46,009 bases of DNA from CAYNSB01 sp964399625 (GCA_964399625.1 CAYNSB010000033.1:1-46009); one strand, 5' to 3'. Shown: positions 7,007 to 15,847, numbered from the stretch's first letter. A program made the numbers and translations. Notes: generated by a model from the sequence alone, not told the origin.

Positions 7007-9100
7007 ATGTCCACCGATTCGACTTCCCATCGAACCCGACGCTGGATCGCCGCACTGCTCGCGGCCGGGACGGTTCTCGCGGCGTTCTCGGGCAATGCTC
7101 TGGCACAGCAGGAAACGCGCCGTCGTCGACGTGACGCGCAGGATGCCAAGCCCATCGAGCTCACCAGCGAGCAAACGGCGCAACTGACCAAGATCGCTAA
7201 CGAGCGCAAGCTCAACGTGGACGATCTGCTCGCGGCGGCGAAGACCTACACGCCCAGCGGGCGTCACGATGAGTTTGTGCTGTTCTCCTCGGGCGGCCAG
7301 AGCGGGCAAGTCTTCGCGATCGGCGTGCCCAGCATGCGCATCCTGCGCTCGATCGCGGTGTTCACGCCCGAGTCATGGCAGGGGTATGGGTTCGCGGGAG
7401 CGGACGATCCTGTGCGGAAGCAACTCGAGATCAACGGCAAGCCCGTGACGTGGGGCGACACGCACCACCCCGCCCTCTCGGAGACCAAGGGCGAGTACGA
7501 CGGGCAGTTCCTGTTCATCGGGGACAAGGCCAACGCGCGCGTGGGCGTCATCGATCTCCGCGACTGGTCCACGAAGCAGGTTGTGAAGAACCCCCTTACG
7601 GTGAGCGACCACGGCGCGGCGTTCGTCACGCCCGACACGGAATATGTGATCGAGGGCGGGCAATATGCCAGCGTGCTCGGGTACGGGTACGCCCCGCCGG
7701 AGGACTACAAGAAGTCCTATCGGGGCATGGTGACGCTCTGGAAGTTCGATCGCGCCAAGGGGCGCATCGACACGAGCAAGTCGTTCGCGCTCGAGCTGCC
7801 CCCGTACTGGCAGGACCTCGCCGACGCGGGCAAGCTCGCCAGCGACGGGTGGTTCTTCATCAACTCGTTCAACGCGGAGATGGCCTCGGGCGGCGTGGAG
7901 AAGGGCAACCCGCCCTTCGAGGCGGGCGCCAGCAAGCGCGACATGGACTACCTGCACATCATCAACTGGAGGAAGGCCGAGGAGGTCTACAAGGCGGGCA
8001 AGGTGAAGGCGATCAACGGCTTCCCGGTGATCATGCTGGACACCAGCGTGGCCGAGGGCATCTTGTACTTCGCGCCGGAGCCCAAGAGCCCGCACGGCGT
8101 GGACGTGACGCCCAACGGGAAGTACATGGTCGTCGCGGGCAAGCTCGACCCGCATGTCACGGTCTTCTCCATCGAGAAGGTGAAGGCGGCGATCGCGGGC
8201 AAGAAGTTCTCTGGTTCCGATGAGTTCGGCGTGCCGATCCTGGACTTCGACGCGGTGATGGAGGTGCAGGTCGAGCTCGGTCTTGGACCCCTGCACACGC
8301 AGTTCGACGACAAGGGGTACGCGTACACGTCCCTCTTCCTCGACTCCGCGGTCGCGCGATGGACGCTCGGAGGAGACTACGCAACGTTGCACAGCGAGCA
8401 ACCCTGGAAGCTCGTAACCAAGACTCCGGTTCAGTACAACATCGGGCACCTGTCCGCTGCGGAAGGGGACACGGTGAGCCCCAAGGGCCACTACCTCGTG
8501 TCGATGGCGAAGTGGTCGGTGGATCGATTCCTCACGACGGGCCCGCTGCTGCCGCAGAACTTCCAGTTGGTGGACATCGGCTCTCCTGGCACGACGATGC
8601 CCGTGACGTACGACCTGCCCATCGGCGTCGGAGAGCCGCACTACGCGCAGATGAACAAGGCCGACAAGCTCAAGAGCTGGGGCGTGTACCCAGAGGTGGG
8701 GTGGAACGCCGAGACGCAGGCGCTCGACCCCAACGCGCCCAAGAAGGGGGATGAGGGCGTGACGCGCACCGGCGACAAGGTTCTCGTGAAGACAACGGCG
8801 ATCCGCTCGCACTTCACACCCGAGCACGTCGAGGTGAACGAGGGCGACACCGTCACCTGGCGGATCACGAACCTGGAGACGACCGTCGACGCAACACATG
8901 GTTTCTGCATCGGCGGATACGACATCAACCTGTCGCTAGAGCCCGGTCGGTACGTCGAGTGCACCTTCGTGGCCGACCGCCCAGGGACGTATCCCTTCTA
9001 TTGCACCGAGTTCTGCTCGGCGCTGCACCTGGAGATGATGGGGTACTTCCACGTGAAGCCCAAGGCGAGCAGCCCACACGCAGACGCACAGCCCAAGTGA
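7007..9100 (+). CDS. nosZ: Nitrous oxide reductase, probably clade II (Sec-exported)
   Basis: NosZ reduces N2O to N2 in the periplasm using CuZ and CuA centres. The 697-aa product has a Sec-like signal (hydrophobic AALLAAGTVLAAF, cleavage near NALAQ) rather than a clear Tat motif, which points to clade II. CuZ ligand regions are visible: DTHH at 151-154, SPHGVDV, GPLHTQF, YNIGHLS and GEPHYAQM. The C-terminal cupredoxin domain has His631 (ATHGFC) and the CuA loop CTEFCSALHLEM with C666, C670, H674 and M677. All key ligands appear intact. GGAGG at 6996-7000 supports the ATG at 7007. The frame extends 63 bp upstream without a better start. Confidence 0.96.
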   Translation: MSTDSTSHRTRRWIAALLAAGTVLAAFSGNALAQQETRRRRRDAQDAKPIELTSEQTAQLTKIANERKLNVDDLLAAAKTYTPSGRHDEFVLFSSGGQSGQVFAIGVPSMRILRSIAVFTPESWQGYGFAGADDPVRKQLEINGKPVTWGDTHHPALSETKGEYDGQFLFIGDKANARVGVIDLRDWSTKQVVKNPLTVSDHGAAFVTPDTEYVIEGGQYASVLGYGYAPPEDYKKSYRGMVTLWKFDRAKGRIDTSKSFALELPPYWQDLADAGKLASDGWFFINSFNAEMASGGVEKGNPPFEAGASKRDMDYLHIINWRKAEEVYKAGKVKAINGFPVIMLDTSVAEGILYFAPEPKSPHGVDVTPNGKYMVVAGKLDPHVTVFSIEKVKAAIAGKKFSGSDEFGVPILDFDAVMEVQVELGLGPLHTQFDDKGYAYTSLFLDSAVARWTLGGDYATLHSEQPWKLVTKTPVQYNIGHLSAAEGDTVSPKGHYLVSMAKWSVDRFLTTGPLLPQNFQLVDIGSPGTTMPVTYDLPIGVGEPHYAQMNKADKLKSWGVYPEVGWNAETQALDPNAPKKGDEGVTRTGDKVLVKTTAIRSHFTPEHVEVNEGDTVTWRITNLETTVDATHGFCIGGYDINLSLEPGRYVECTFVADRPGTYPFYCTEFCSALHLEMMGYFHVKPKASSPHADAQPK

Positions 9101-9190
9101 CGATTCAGGTCCGCGGTGCGCGAGAGCGCGCCGCGGGCATTCCGCCCGCTTTGCAAAGGGCCAGCGCCCGCGGAGTACGGGAACAACACC

Positions 9191-9865
9191 ATGACCAGCC
9201 TCCTCGAGCATCTAATCGGACCTCGTGTGCCCGCCGAAGAGCTCCGCGCGCATCGCGCGAAGTACCTCACGCCGACATTTCTGTTCGCGGCGGCGCGCGT
9301 GCTGTTGCTGGTGTCCATTTTCTTACCGTACTGGCACATGGAGCTTGAGGCGCCACAGTACCCCAACGGACTCTTCCTCACGGCGTACGTCAACCACCTG
9401 ACGGGCGACGTGAAAGAGATCGACGGTCTGAACCACTACATCGGCATGCGCCCGCTGGGCGAGGCCGGTGCGTTCGAGCGGGCCGCGTCCGTGTGGATGA
9501 TGCTCGCGATGTTCCTGCTCGTCGAGGGCGCGGCCTTCGTTCACTCCAAGTGGGCGGTGCTGCTCGCGATCCCCGCGATCACGTTCCCGCTTGGATTTGT
9601 GGGGGATCTGTACTATTGGATGCGCACGTTCGGGCTCAATCTCAACAAGGACGCCCCGCTGTCGCACTCGGTCAAGCCTTTCGTGCCAACGGTAATCGGC
9701 GAGGGCGGCATCGGGCAGTTCAAGACTTACGCCGAGTTCGGCACGGGGTACTGGCTCGCCGTCGCGTGCGCTGGGCTCGTCGTCGTCGGCTTCTTCTTCC
9801 ATCGACGTGCGTACCGCCCGCTCGTGGTGCGTCAAGCGATCCTTCCGGGGACGAACGCCGAATGA
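9191..9865 (+). CDS. nosB: Membrane protein of the nos cluster, NosB-like
   Basis: This 224-aa integral membrane protein lies between nosZ and nosD, the position occupied by nosB in clade II clusters. Hydrophobic segments are visible near residues 30-45 (LFAAARVLLLVSIFLPYWH), 98-112, 122-140 and 202-218. A conserved-looking HMELEAPQYP follows the first helix and is typical of this family as I recall it. The role of NosB is not settled; it probably helps NosZ maturation or electron transfer. The ATG at 9191 is preferred over the upstream in-frame ATG at 9116, which adds a non-hydrophobic extension. The stop overlaps nosD (ATGA). Family name is moderately certain from context. Confidence 0.72.
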   Translation: MTSLLEHLIGPRVPAEELRAHRAKYLTPTFLFAAARVLLLVSIFLPYWHMELEAPQYPNGLFLTAYVNHLTGDVKEIDGLNHYIGMRPLGEAGAFERAASVWMMLAMFLLVEGAAFVHSKWAVLLAIPAITFPLGFVGDLYYWMRTFGLNLNKDAPLSHSVKPFVPTVIGEGGIGQFKTYAEFGTGYWLAVACAGLVVVGFFFHRRAYRPLVVRQAILPGTNAE

Positions 9866-11256
9866 ACCCGCTCGTGCGCGCCATTTTCGTCATGTGCGTG
9901 CTTGGCTTGCGCGGCGCGCCATCGATCGCCGGAGATGAACGCATCCCGATCGAGCCCGGCACGATCGGCGCGCGCATCGCCAGAGCCCAACCCGGCGACA
10001 CGATCGGCATCGCCCCGGGCGTGTATCGTGAGCATCTGCGGATCGACAAGCCGCTCGCCTTGATCGCCGAGCCCGGCGCGACCCTAGACGGCGGCGGGAG
10101 CGGCGACATCGTCGAGATCGCCGCCCCGGGCGTCACGCTGCGCGGGTTCACGATCCGCAACACGGGCATCGACCTGAACAAGGAGAACGCCGCGATCCGC
10201 GTGCTGGCCCCGCGTGCCACCATCGAGGGCAACACGCTGGAGGATGTGCTCTTCGGCATCGACCTGCGCGAGTCGCCCGACAGCGTCGTCCGCGACAACT
10301 GCATCGGCGGCAAAGCGCTCGATATCGCCCGGCGCGGCGACGGGCTCCGTCTGTGGCGCTCCGATCGCGTGCTGGTCGAGGGCAACACCATCCACGACGG
10401 GCGCGACGCGATCCTGTGGTACTCCTCGGGCGTCGTGGTGCGCGGGAACACCTCCGCGGACTGCCGGTACGGTCTGCACCTGATGTTCAGCGACGATGTC
10501 ACGATCGAGGAGAACGAGCTAACGCGCAACTCCGTGGGCGTCTACTTGATGTACAGCACGGGAGTGACGATCCGCCAGAACCGGATCGTGCGCAATCGTG
10601 GGCCCAGCGGGTACGGCGTTGGGCTCAAGGAGACCGACCGTTTCACCGTGCGCGACAACCTGATCGCGGGCAATCGCGCGGGCGTGTACCTGGACGGCTC
10701 GCCCTTCACCCACGCGGTGCCCGGCGTTTTCACCGGCAATACCCTCGCGTACAACGACGTGGGGTGCGTCGTGCTCCCCTCGGCCCGGGGCAACGAGTTC
10801 AGCGAGAACAACTTCATCGACAACATCGACCAGGTCAGTGTCGCGGGGCGCGGGTCCCTCGACGCCAATGCCTTCTGGAAGGGAGAGCGCGGGAACTTCT
10901 GGAGCGACTACACCGGGTACGACCGCGACGGCGACGGCGTGGGAGACTTCACCCACGAGCCACGCACGCTGTTCGACAATCTCGCCGAGGCCCATCCCGA
11001 GCTCCGCCTGTTCCTCTTCAGCCCGGCTCAGCAGGCGGTCGAGTTCGTGGGGCGGGCGATCCCCTCGGTGCGCCCGGAGCCCAAGCTTGTGGACGAGGTG
11101 CCGCTCATGGTACCGGTGGCGGTGCGTCCGGCGTCGGCGCGCGTTCCAGGACAGGGGCGTGGTCTGCTGTTGACGGGGATGGTGCTGATGGGCGTGGGAG
11201 GGGCGATCTGCGCTCCCGCGCGACGGCGCGGGCGCGCTGCGGGGGGCACGCCATGA
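9862..11256 (+). CDS. nosD: Copper-site maturation protein NosD, parallel beta-helix
   Basis: NosD is a periplasmic beta-helix protein needed to assemble the CuZ site of NosZ, working with the NosFY transporter. The 464-aa product has an N-terminal signal (VRAIFVMCVLGL), then many repeated beta-helix rungs of the type G-x-x-I-x-x-N-x-I (for example RNTGIDL, VEGNTIHDGRDAI, YGLHLMFSDDVTIEEN, VGVYLMYSTGVTIRQN). The nosD-typical NFWSDYTGYDRDGDG motif lies near residue 350. A C-terminal membrane helix (GLLLTGMVLMGVGG) ends the protein. It overlaps nosB and nosF by 4 bp each, indicating tight co-translation. Confidence 0.93.
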   Translation: MNPLVRAIFVMCVLGLRGAPSIAGDERIPIEPGTIGARIARAQPGDTIGIAPGVYREHLRIDKPLALIAEPGATLDGGGSGDIVEIAAPGVTLRGFTIRNTGIDLNKENAAIRVLAPRATIEGNTLEDVLFGIDLRESPDSVVRDNCIGGKALDIARRGDGLRLWRSDRVLVEGNTIHDGRDAILWYSSGVVVRGNTSADCRYGLHLMFSDDVTIEENELTRNSVGVYLMYSTGVTIRQNRIVRNRGPSGYGVGLKETDRFTVRDNLIAGNRAGVYLDGSPFTHAVPGVFTGNTLAYNDVGCVVLPSARGNEFSENNFIDNIDQVSVAGRGSLDANAFWKGERGNFWSDYTGYDRDGDGVGDFTHEPRTLFDNLAEAHPELRLFLFSPAQQAVEFVGRAIPSVRPEPKLVDEVPLMVPVAVRPASARVPGQGRGLLLTGMVLMGVGGAICAPARRRGRAAGGTP

Positions 11257-12149
11257 TCCGCATCGACCACGTGACCATGCGCTTCGGACGTGCCCCGGCG
11301 GTCGACAACGCGACGCTGGACGTGGAGCCGGGCGAGTGCGTCGCACTCTGGGGCGCCAATGGTGCTGGCAAGACGACACTCCTGCGCTGCGTGCTGGGGC
11401 TTCTGCGGTTCCGTGGGAGGATCACACTCGGAGGGCGCGACGTGCGCCGCGACGGCAAACGGGCCCGCATGCTCGTGGGGTACGTGCCGCAGGAACTGGG
11501 CTTCGATGCCGAGGCCCGCGTGCACGAGGCGATCGCGTTCTTCGCACGACTTAAGGGTGTCCCGAGGGTGCGCACGGAGGAGTCGTTGTCGCGAGTCGGC
11601 ATCGGCGAGCACGCCGGCAAGCGCATCCGCGAGCTCTCGGGCGGGATGAAGCAGCGCCTGGCGCTGGCAATCGCGCTGCTCGGTGATCCGCCCGTGCTGG
11701 TGCTCGACGAGGTGACCGCGAGCCTCGACGCGCTGGGGCGCCGCGACCTGCTGCACCTGCTTGAGGGGCTCTCCGGGCAGGGGCGGACGATGCTCTTCGC
11801 GTCGCACCGCGTCGAGGAGGTCGTCGTGCTCGCTCGGCGGGTCGCGATGCTCGAGCGTGGCGCGCTCGTTCGCCTCGTCGATGCTCGCGAGCTCCCGTAC
11901 CACGCCGGGCATGGCACGGTGCTCCACCTGCTCATCCGCGAGCCCGCCCGGGACGACGCGGTGCGCTCCCTCCGCGAGGGTGGGTTCGCGCCCACTCTCA
12001 ATGGCGTCGGAGTGCTCGTGCCCGTCGCCCCCGAGCGCAAGGCGGCCCCGTTCCGAGTTCTCGCCGACGCGCAAATACTCGTCGATGACTTCGAGATCGT
12101 CTCGCTGGAGCGCTCGCCCGGCGTTGCGCCCCCGGAGCCCACGCCATGA
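11253..12149 (+). CDS. nosF: ABC transporter ATPase NosF
   Basis: NosF is the ATP-binding subunit of the NosFY(D) transporter that supports CuZ assembly, possibly by moving a sulfur species. The 298-aa product has Walker A GANGAGKTT at residues 34-42, a Q-loop (YVPQELGF), the signature LSGGMKQRLALA, Walker B VLVLDEVTASLD and a switch His (FASHR). The ATG at 11253 overlaps the nosD stop and the gene ends overlapping nosY. A C-terminal extension of about 70 residues is usual for NosF-type ATPases. Confidence 0.93.
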   Translation: MIRIDHVTMRFGRAPAVDNATLDVEPGECVALWGANGAGKTTLLRCVLGLLRFRGRITLGGRDVRRDGKRARMLVGYVPQELGFDAEARVHEAIAFFARLKGVPRVRTEESLSRVGIGEHAGKRIRELSGGMKQRLALAIALLGDPPVLVLDEVTASLDALGRRDLLHLLEGLSGQGRTMLFASHRVEEVVVLARRVAMLERGALVRLVDARELPYHAGHGTVLHLLIREPARDDAVRSLREGGFAPTLNGVGVLVPVAPERKAAPFRVLADAQILVDDFEIVSLERSPGVAPPEPTP

Positions 12150-13024
12150 GCACGCTCCAAACCACGCCGGTGTTCGAGGCGCGCACGCCGCCCCGGATGG
12201 CGCGGAACATCGCGAGCATCGCGGGCAAGGAACTCCGCGACGCGATGCGTGCCCGCTGGTTCATCCTCTATACCCTCTCCTTCGCGGTGTTGGGGCTCGC
12301 GGTCTCGTTCGTCTCGGCCTCGGGCACGGGCGGGACGGGGCTGGCCGGGTTCGGGCGAACGACCGCGGGGCTGATCAACCTCGTGTTGCTCGTTGTGCCG
12401 CTCATGGCGTTGACGGCGGGCGCCGGCTCGATCGCCTCAGATCGCGAGCGCGGCGCCCTGTCGTATCTGCTCGCGCACCCTGTGTCGCGCGTGGAGGTGC
12501 TTCTGGGGAAGTACGTCGGGCTCGCCCTGGCGCTGCTCGCGTGCCTGTCGCTGGGGCTCGGGCTGTGCGCGACGATCCTCGGCCTGCACGCGGGGCGGAC
12601 CAGCGCCGCGAGCGTGCTCTGGCTCGTCGCGATGTCGTTTATGCTCGCGATGGGCATGCTGAGCACGGGGATGCTCATCTCGGCGCTCGCCCGTCGCGCG
12701 TCCGTCGCCGTGGGCACCGCGATCTTCGTGTGGCTCGCGCTGGTCTTCGTGACGGACCTGGCGCTCATGGCAGGGGCCATCGCCCTGCGTCTGCCCATCC
12801 AGGACCTGTTCGCGCTGAGCCTGCTGAACCCGCTGCAGGTGTTCAAGATGTGGTCCCTCCACGCCGTAGATGCAAGCCTGGACGTGCTGGGCCCGGCGGG
12901 TCTGTACGCGAGCGAGGAGCTGGGGCGCAACGTCCACGCGATCTTTGCCCTGTGCCTCCTCGCGTGGATTGTGGTGCCCCTCGCGTTGACAAATGTGATC
13001 CTTTCGCGGAGGTCGCCGCTATGA
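12146..13024 (+). CDS. nosY: ABC transporter permease NosY
   Basis: NosY is the ABC-2-type membrane subunit partnered with NosF. The 292-aa protein has six predicted hydrophobic segments: FILYTLSFAVLGLAVSFV near residue 35, LINLVLLVVPLMALTAG, LALALLACLSLGLGLCATI, WLVAMSFMLAMGML, AIFVWLALVFVTDLALMA and a last helix before the C-terminus. The family motif ASDRERGALSYLLAHPVSR follows the second helix. The start overlaps nosF (ATGA) and the stop overlaps nosL (ATGA). Confidence 0.93.
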   Translation: MSTLQTTPVFEARTPPRMARNIASIAGKELRDAMRARWFILYTLSFAVLGLAVSFVSASGTGGTGLAGFGRTTAGLINLVLLVVPLMALTAGAGSIASDRERGALSYLLAHPVSRVEVLLGKYVGLALALLACLSLGLGLCATILGLHAGRTSAASVLWLVAMSFMLAMGMLSTGMLISALARRASVAVGTAIFVWLALVFVTDLALMAGAIALRLPIQDLFALSLLNPLQVFKMWSLHAVDASLDVLGPAGLYASEELGRNVHAIFALCLLAWIVVPLALTNVILSRRSPL

Positions 13025-13518
13025 CGATCGCCAGCGTCACCGGGCTCGTCGTTCTGCTTACGCTCGCGGGGTGCGCGCGCCAGCCGCTCTCCGGCCCGCC
13101 CGCGCTGCGCCTCGGGCGCGACCAGTGCGCCGAGTGCGGCATGATCGTCAACGAGGAGAGATTCGCCTGTGGGCTCCTTGTGGAGCGGGGCGGACGCCGC
13201 GAGCACCTGGTCTACGACGACGCGGGATGCATGCTCGACGCGGAGCTCGACGGGCTGAGCGGGAGCAGGATTCTCGAGCGCTTCGTGCACGACGAACCCT
13301 CGCGCCGGTGGATCGCCGGCGACAGCGCCACGCTCGTGATGGCAGCGAGCATTGCGACGCCGATGGGCTCGGGGATCGTCGCGTTCTCGAGCCGGGAGGA
13401 GGGCGAGGCGTACGCCCGCGCGCACGCCGGGACTCCGATGGACTGGGCCAGCGCCGGCGTGGCGCGTCGAGCGTGGCGAGACGCCCGTCGAACGAAGACG
13501 CCTGAGCCGGGCGCATAA
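13021..13518 (+). CDS. nosL: Copper chaperone lipoprotein NosL
   Basis: NosL is an outer-leaflet lipoprotein that binds Cu(I) and delivers it to NosZ. The 165-aa product has a lipobox-type signal (VLLTLAGC, Cys near residue 18) and the NosL signature CAECGMIV around residues 38-45, followed by CGLLVE. The middle includes DDAGCMLD and FVHDEPSRRW, typical of the family. It is the last gene in the overlapping nosBDFYL block, followed by a 25-bp gap to the RIC gene. Confidence 0.92.
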   Translation: MTIASVTGLVVLLTLAGCARQPLSGPPALRLGRDQCAECGMIVNEERFACGLLVERGGRREHLVYDDAGCMLDAELDGLSGSRILERFVHDEPSRRWIAGDSATLVMAASIATPMGSGIVAFSSREEGEAYARAHAGTPMDWASAGVARRAWRDARRTKTPEPGA

Positions 13519-13543
13519 ACCGCCACGCGCGGAGGAGCACGCG

Positions 13544-14296
13544 ATGCACGAACCCATCACGCTCGATACGACGCTCGGCATGGCCGCGGCGCAACGCCCG
13601 GTGCTCATCCCTCTCTTCGAGCGCCACGGGCTCGACTTCTGCTGCCACGGCGGACGGTCCATACGCGAGGCGTGCGCGGAGGCCGGGGTCGATGCACGCA
13701 CGTTGCTGCTGGAATCGGAGCGGCCCGACGCCCCAACCCGAAGCGAGCACGACTGGACCACCCGCTCGATGGATGAGCTGTGCACGCACATCGTCGCGAC
13801 GCATCACACGAAGGCCCGCGAGGCGCTGGCCCGTCTCGACGTGCTGCTTCCGAAGATCGAAGCGGCCCACGGCGCGCGTCATCCGGAGCTCCTTGAGCTG
13901 ACCGGCGTCGTCCACGGGCTCCGCGAGGAGATGCTCGATCACATGGTCCGCGAGGAGCGCGTGCTCTTCCCGTGGTTGCGGCGCTTGGAGACTCCCAGCG
14001 CGATCACGGTGGGCCCGCCCTGGAGCGTGCAGCGCCCCATCGACTGCATGATGCACGATCACGAGAGCGTCGCGGGCGCCTTTGCGAGGGCCCGCGCCCT
14101 GACCGACAACTACCGCGTGCCCGAGGACGCGTGCGCCTCGTACCGGTCGGCCATGGACGCCCTGCGCGATCTTGAGCACGACACGCACGTTCACATCCAC
14201 AAAGAGAACAACATCCTCTTCCCTCGAGGCATCGACGCCGAGCGAGCGCGCGGATTGCCCGCGCGGCGAGATCCGGCGAGCGGAACCATGGCATGA
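13544..14296 (+). CDS. Iron-sulfur cluster repair di-iron protein (RIC/ScdA/DnrN/YtfE)
   Basis: Proteins of this family repair Fe-S clusters damaged by nitric oxide or oxidants, or handle NO. The 250-aa product has the N-terminal ScdA-type segment LDFCCHGGRSI (Cys pair near residue 30) and a hemerythrin-like di-iron domain. His/Glu ligands are visible in IVATHHTKA, LREEMLDHMVREERVLFP, MMHDHESV and HVHIHKENNILFPR. GGAGG at 13531-13535 supports the ATG at 13544. It sits between nosL and a lipoprotein gene (ATGA overlap). That suggests NO defence is coupled to N2O respiration. Confidence 0.92.
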   Translation: MHEPITLDTTLGMAAAQRPVLIPLFERHGLDFCCHGGRSIREACAEAGVDARTLLLESERPDAPTRSEHDWTTRSMDELCTHIVATHHTKAREALARLDVLLPKIEAAHGARHPELLELTGVVHGLREEMLDHMVREERVLFPWLRRLETPSAITVGPPWSVQRPIDCMMHDHESVAGAFARARALTDNYRVPEDACASYRSAMDALRDLEHDTHVHIHKENNILFPRGIDAERARGLPARRDPASGTMA

Positions 14297-15015
14297 CGCC
14301 CGACCGCGCAATCGCTCTTCTCGCGTTGGCCACGTCGTGCCTGATCGGATGCGCCACTCGGCACGCGGCACACGACTCCGCACCGTCGGGGGAAGTCATC
14401 GCGGCGCACGACGCGGCATTCGCCGAGGTCATGGATCGGTATTACCTGAGCGCGTGCCCGATGTGCGGAACGCTGCTGGGGGCTCGGGGAGAGGCTGTGG
14501 AGCTCGTGCACGAGGGGCGTGAGTTGCGATTCTGCAACGTGCGCTGCCGCGACGACTTCGCACGCGATCCGCGGGTGGGCCTGGGCCGGGTGGATGCGCT
14601 GATGATCGCGGACCAGCGCCCGCACTATCCGCTGGACGTGTCGGTGATCGACGCGCGTCCGCTCGGGAGCGTCCCCATCGAGTTCATCTGGGGCAACCGC
14701 CTGTTCCGAGCCGCCGACGCGAGGGATCGCGACGCGATCCTCGCCGATCCCGCAGGGGCGTTGCGCGCCCTGGACCGCGCCGTGCTCGACGCTCAACGCC
14801 CCAGCTACGGAATGCCCGACACCTGCCCCGTGCAGGGCGACATACTTGAGAGCGATCGCCGGATCGACCTGGTGGTCGCCAACCGCATGGTGCGCGTGTG
14901 CTGCGCCCGCTGCGCGCGGGTTGTCCGCGCCCGCCCATTCCAGTACCTGACCATGGTCGACTACGCCAATCGCCGGCAAACGAAGCGTCTACCGGACGCG
15001 AAGGAGCGGCCTTGA
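14293..15015 (+). CDS. Cys-rich putative metal-binding lipoprotein, nos-associated
   Basis: I do not recognise a named family for this 240-aa protein. It has a lipoprotein-type signal (LLALATSCLIGC, Cys near residue 20). Two separate cysteine clusters follow: CPMCG with a downstream CNVRC in the first half, and DTCPVQG with CCARC in the second half. This duplicated two-plus-two cysteine layout recalls TRASH-like or heavy-metal-binding domains. The protein overlaps the RIC gene by ATGA, so it is expressed with the nos/NO module. A role in copper delivery or metal sensing in the periplasm is an inference. Confidence 0.6.
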   Translation: MTPDRAIALLALATSCLIGCATRHAAHDSAPSGEVIAAHDAAFAEVMDRYYLSACPMCGTLLGARGEAVELVHEGRELRFCNVRCRDDFARDPRVGLGRVDALMIADQRPHYPLDVSVIDARPLGSVPIEFIWGNRLFRAADARDRDAILADPAGALRALDRAVLDAQRPSYGMPDTCPVQGDILESDRRIDLVVANRMVRVCCARCARVVRARPFQYLTMVDYANRRQTKRLPDAKERP

Positions 15016-15111
15016 CGCACGCTCCGCCATTGCCACAGCGAGTGAATGATTGATGGGCTAACTCGGCCAAGTTCCCGGGACGGCGATCGCCAAGAGGCCA
15101 ACGGAGGATAC

Positions 15112-15558
15112 ATGCTCTCCCAGACCGTCGAGTACGCGCTCCGGGCGATGACACACCTGGCGTCACTCCCTCCAGATACCGCCCTCAACAGCGAGACCAT
15201 CGCCCAGCACACGATGGTGCCCAAGGGGTACCTGTCGAAGATCCTGCGTGATCTGGTGGTGGGGGGCCTTGTCGTGTCTCAGCGCGGGCCGAGCGGCGGA
15301 TTCACGATCGCTCGACCTCCCGAGCGCATCTCGATCCTGGACGTGGTCAACACAGTGGACCCTTTCGACCGCATCCGCCAATGCCCACTCGGGAACTCCG
15401 CGCACGTGAGACTTTGCCCGCTGCACAGGCGCCTGGACGACGCGATGGCAATGATCGAACAGGAGTTCGCGCGGACCACGCTCCGAGAGATTCTCGAGTC
15501 CAACGCACGCACCCCAGGCTCGTGCCGGAAACTTGCGATCGGCCGGCCGCCCCGGTGA
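15112..15558 (+). CDS. Rrf2-family transcriptional regulator (NsrR-like)
   Basis: Rrf2 proteins bind DNA through a winged helix and often sense NO or Fe-S status through a [2Fe-2S] or [4Fe-4S] cluster. The 148-aa product has the typical N-terminus MLSQTVEYALRAMTHLA, the recognition region VPKGYLSKILRDLV, the wing QRGPSGGF, and a cysteine loop (RIRQCPLG through VRLCPLHRRLDDA) with two close cysteines. A third cysteine lies near the C-terminus (GSCRKL). GGAGG at 15103-15107 supports the ATG at 15112. As the last gene of the cluster it probably represses or activates it in response to NO. Confidence 0.9.
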   Translation: MLSQTVEYALRAMTHLASLPPDTALNSETIAQHTMVPKGYLSKILRDLVVGGLVVSQRGPSGGFTIARPPERISILDVVNTVDPFDRIRQCPLGNSAHVRLCPLHRRLDDAMAMIEQEFARTTLREILESNARTPGSCRKLAIGRPPR

Positions 15559-15608
15559 CGCACGCATCATGTCCATGGATGCGCTCGACCGTGTGTCCAG
15601 ATGAAAGG

Positions 15609-15635
15609 GCCTCGACCCGTACCCGGGTGCGAGGC
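15609..15635 (+). terminator. GC-rich hairpin after the nos/Rrf2 block
   Basis: GCCTCGACCCG at 15609-15619 can pair with CGGGT-G-CGAGGC at 15624-15635, with one bulged G and a 4-base loop. It lies 51 bp after the Rrf2 stop. There is no U-run after it, so it could act as a factor-dependent or processing hairpin rather than a classical intrinsic terminator. Confidence 0.4.
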
Positions 15636-15739
15636 TCATGTGTTCAAAGGTCGAAGAACTAGGCGAGGTTCGCGGCCGCGATGACGAGGCCGAGGAGAAC
15701 CAGCAGCCCCAAGATCGCTGCGATCTCGCCACCCGAAGC

Positions 15740-15847
15740 CCGAGCCGACGCCCCAACTGCCCCCGTTGCGGCGGCGAGCTGCTGTTCATCGTGGTAGAGA
15801 CGGACGCGCCCAACGGACACGAATCCGGCGTGGTGGACGAGCGGTAG
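15740..15847 (+). pseudogene. Remnant of a zinc-ribbon gene related to the one at 5369
   Basis: The frame here encodes RRPNCPRCGGELLFIVVET and ends at TAG 15847. It matches the CPQCGGELLFIEV part of the 5369 gene in 11 of 13 positions, with clear nucleotide similarity (around 15758-15795 versus 5511-5548). The N-terminal part of the gene is missing. The two related fragments flank the nos cluster, suggesting that the cluster entered the element at or near this gene or that the region was duplicated. On the minus strand a hydrophobic frame (IAAILGLLVLLGLVIAAANL) overlaps; it has no convincing start. Confidence 0.45.
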
